In this document: piece after piece, positions 40,367 through 40,764 of the stretch | Layout of the letters: each line of letters starts with the position of its first letter | Numbering within the stretch: position 1 is the first letter of the stretch | NCBI GenBank assembly: GCA_024280935.1 | Contig: JAJRPE010000482.1 | Coordinates: forward strand, 1 to 40,764 | Reading direction: 5' to 3' | Origin: Candidatus Hydrogenedentota bacterium | Lineage (GTDB): Bacteria; Hydrogenedentota; Hydrogenedentia; Hydrogenedentales; JAEUWI01 | DNA: 40,764 bases | The notes under the pieces: model-generated | Told to the model about the DNA's origin: nothing | Seen by the model: only the letters and a program-made list of their open reading frames with translations | The model's database searches: none | Position numbers and translations under genes: made by a program

Positions 40367-40764
40367 CTAAAGCAATTTAGTACGCGGCACCTGGGGTGAG
40401 CAGGGGCCAAGGACGAAGGCACCGCGCCCATCGGTGATTTTCAAGCCAGGCCAGAGCGCCTGAATCTTTCGCATCGCCTCTTTGGCTTTTCTCTTAAAGT
40501 TCTTGAGATCGTTGTAATCCGAACCTACCTGTTGTTGCAACTGGCCCCAAGTAATACGGGTAGGTTTGCGCAGGTAGCTTACCCGGTAGTTGAGCCAGGT
40601 GTAGAGGTCAAGGGCTAGGGGGGATTGTTTCAGGGCCAGGATAGCATCGAAATTCAGCGGTATCGGACGCGCTATTATTTCTTCGTAGAAATCCTTGTTG
40701 AGCCGGATGTAGTTGTTAAAAAGGGAGGTTTGTTCTGGGTTCTTGGGGTCCCACCAAAGACACG
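40367..40764 (-). CDS. repA: RepA, C-terminal part (same gene as 1-739 on the circle)
   Basis: This is the 3' part of the replication initiator. The terminal copy 40624-40764 duplicates 1-141, and the unique part is 40367-40623. It encodes the winged-helix-like C-terminus, including LDLYTWLNYRVSYLRKPTR and the end VPRTKLL before TAG. The coupling-protein gene starts at 40339 on the same strand, 27 bp beyond the stop codon, so some transfer-gene transcription could come from the rep promoter. Annotators should merge this entry with 1-739 into one 996-nt gene. Confidence 0.88.
   Translation of the reverse strand, partial: CLWWDPKNPEQTSLFNNYIRLNKDFYEEIIARPIPLNFDAILALKQSPLALDLYTWLNYRVSYLRKPTRITWGQLQQQVGSDYNDLKNFKRKAKEAMRKIQALWPGLKITDGRGAFVLGPCSPQVPRTKLL

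Noticed and set aside
1-40764. tRNA or rRNA genes
   Set aside because: No cloverleaf or ribosomal RNA sequence was recognised on reading; a covariance-model scan would settle it.

Overview
The window is a complete circular plasmid-like element. Its last 141 bases (40624-40764) repeat its first 141 exactly, so the unit circle is 40,623 bp and the window cuts through the rep gene. The backbone (RepA_C-type initiator with five iterons, ParA plus a small partner, Toprim protein, ArdC-like antirestriction protein, MobC, relaxase and a VirD4/TraG coupling protein, no VirB genes) resembles mobilizable plasmids of Gram-negative bacteria. The GC-rich cargo (BlaI-type repressor, DUF1573 protein, giant exported Rhs/YD protein, DUF2723 glycosyltransferase) is more like genomes of the PVC group or related candidate phyla. 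The host is therefore left open.

Layout. 740-1343 is the origin region. 1344-3792 holds replication and partition accessory genes, followed by a frameshifted copy of a small gene that is intact at 12805. 4387-6796 is a translationally coupled set: exported DUF1036-like/PDZ protein, exported His-rich toxin candidate, immunity candidate. 7000-9075 holds a serine recombinase with a candidate res site, a secreted protein of unknown function and a relic of the recombinase 3' end. 9127-11586 (minus strand) is a CD-NTase operon with a SLATT protein, a second two-TM protein and two tiny proteins. 11706-12580 is a higBA toxin-antitoxin locus beside the relic of another higA. 13086-14104 is a tyrosine recombinase with a perfect dif/lox-like site next to its start codon. 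14165-15150 is a membrane protein/TIR-like pair with a leader ORF in front.

15284-29619 is GC-rich cargo: BlaI/DUF1573, a 2011-residue exported Rhs protein (TPRs, C39-like peptidase, YD repeats, variable tip) with a lipoprotein gene just downstream, and a glycosylation set (flippase-like protein, GT4, dolichol-phosphate-mannose-synthase-like GT2, DUF2723 GT-C/TPR). 29870-31738 is a three-gene operon: ECF-like sigma factor, small unknown protein, ImmA/IrrE protease. 31904-34470 holds two tiny proteins, the ArdC-like protein and a gly-zipper membrane protein. 34573-35155 is a second higBA locus of a different family. 35298-40339 is the mobilization module, with a probable oriT region that carries unusual tandem hairpins upstream of mobC.

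How it fits together. Replication, partition, multimer resolution (two recombinases, each with a candidate site) and two toxin-antitoxin loci keep the plasmid. Relaxase and coupling protein allow transfer through a helper secretion system. Two anti-phage-type loci (CD-NTase/SLATT and TIR/TM) and two exported polymorphic-toxin-like systems are cargo. Short broken copies of resident genes (94-aa gene, higA, DUF1573, resolvase) and a 60-bp repeat flanking one gene show repeated module exchange.
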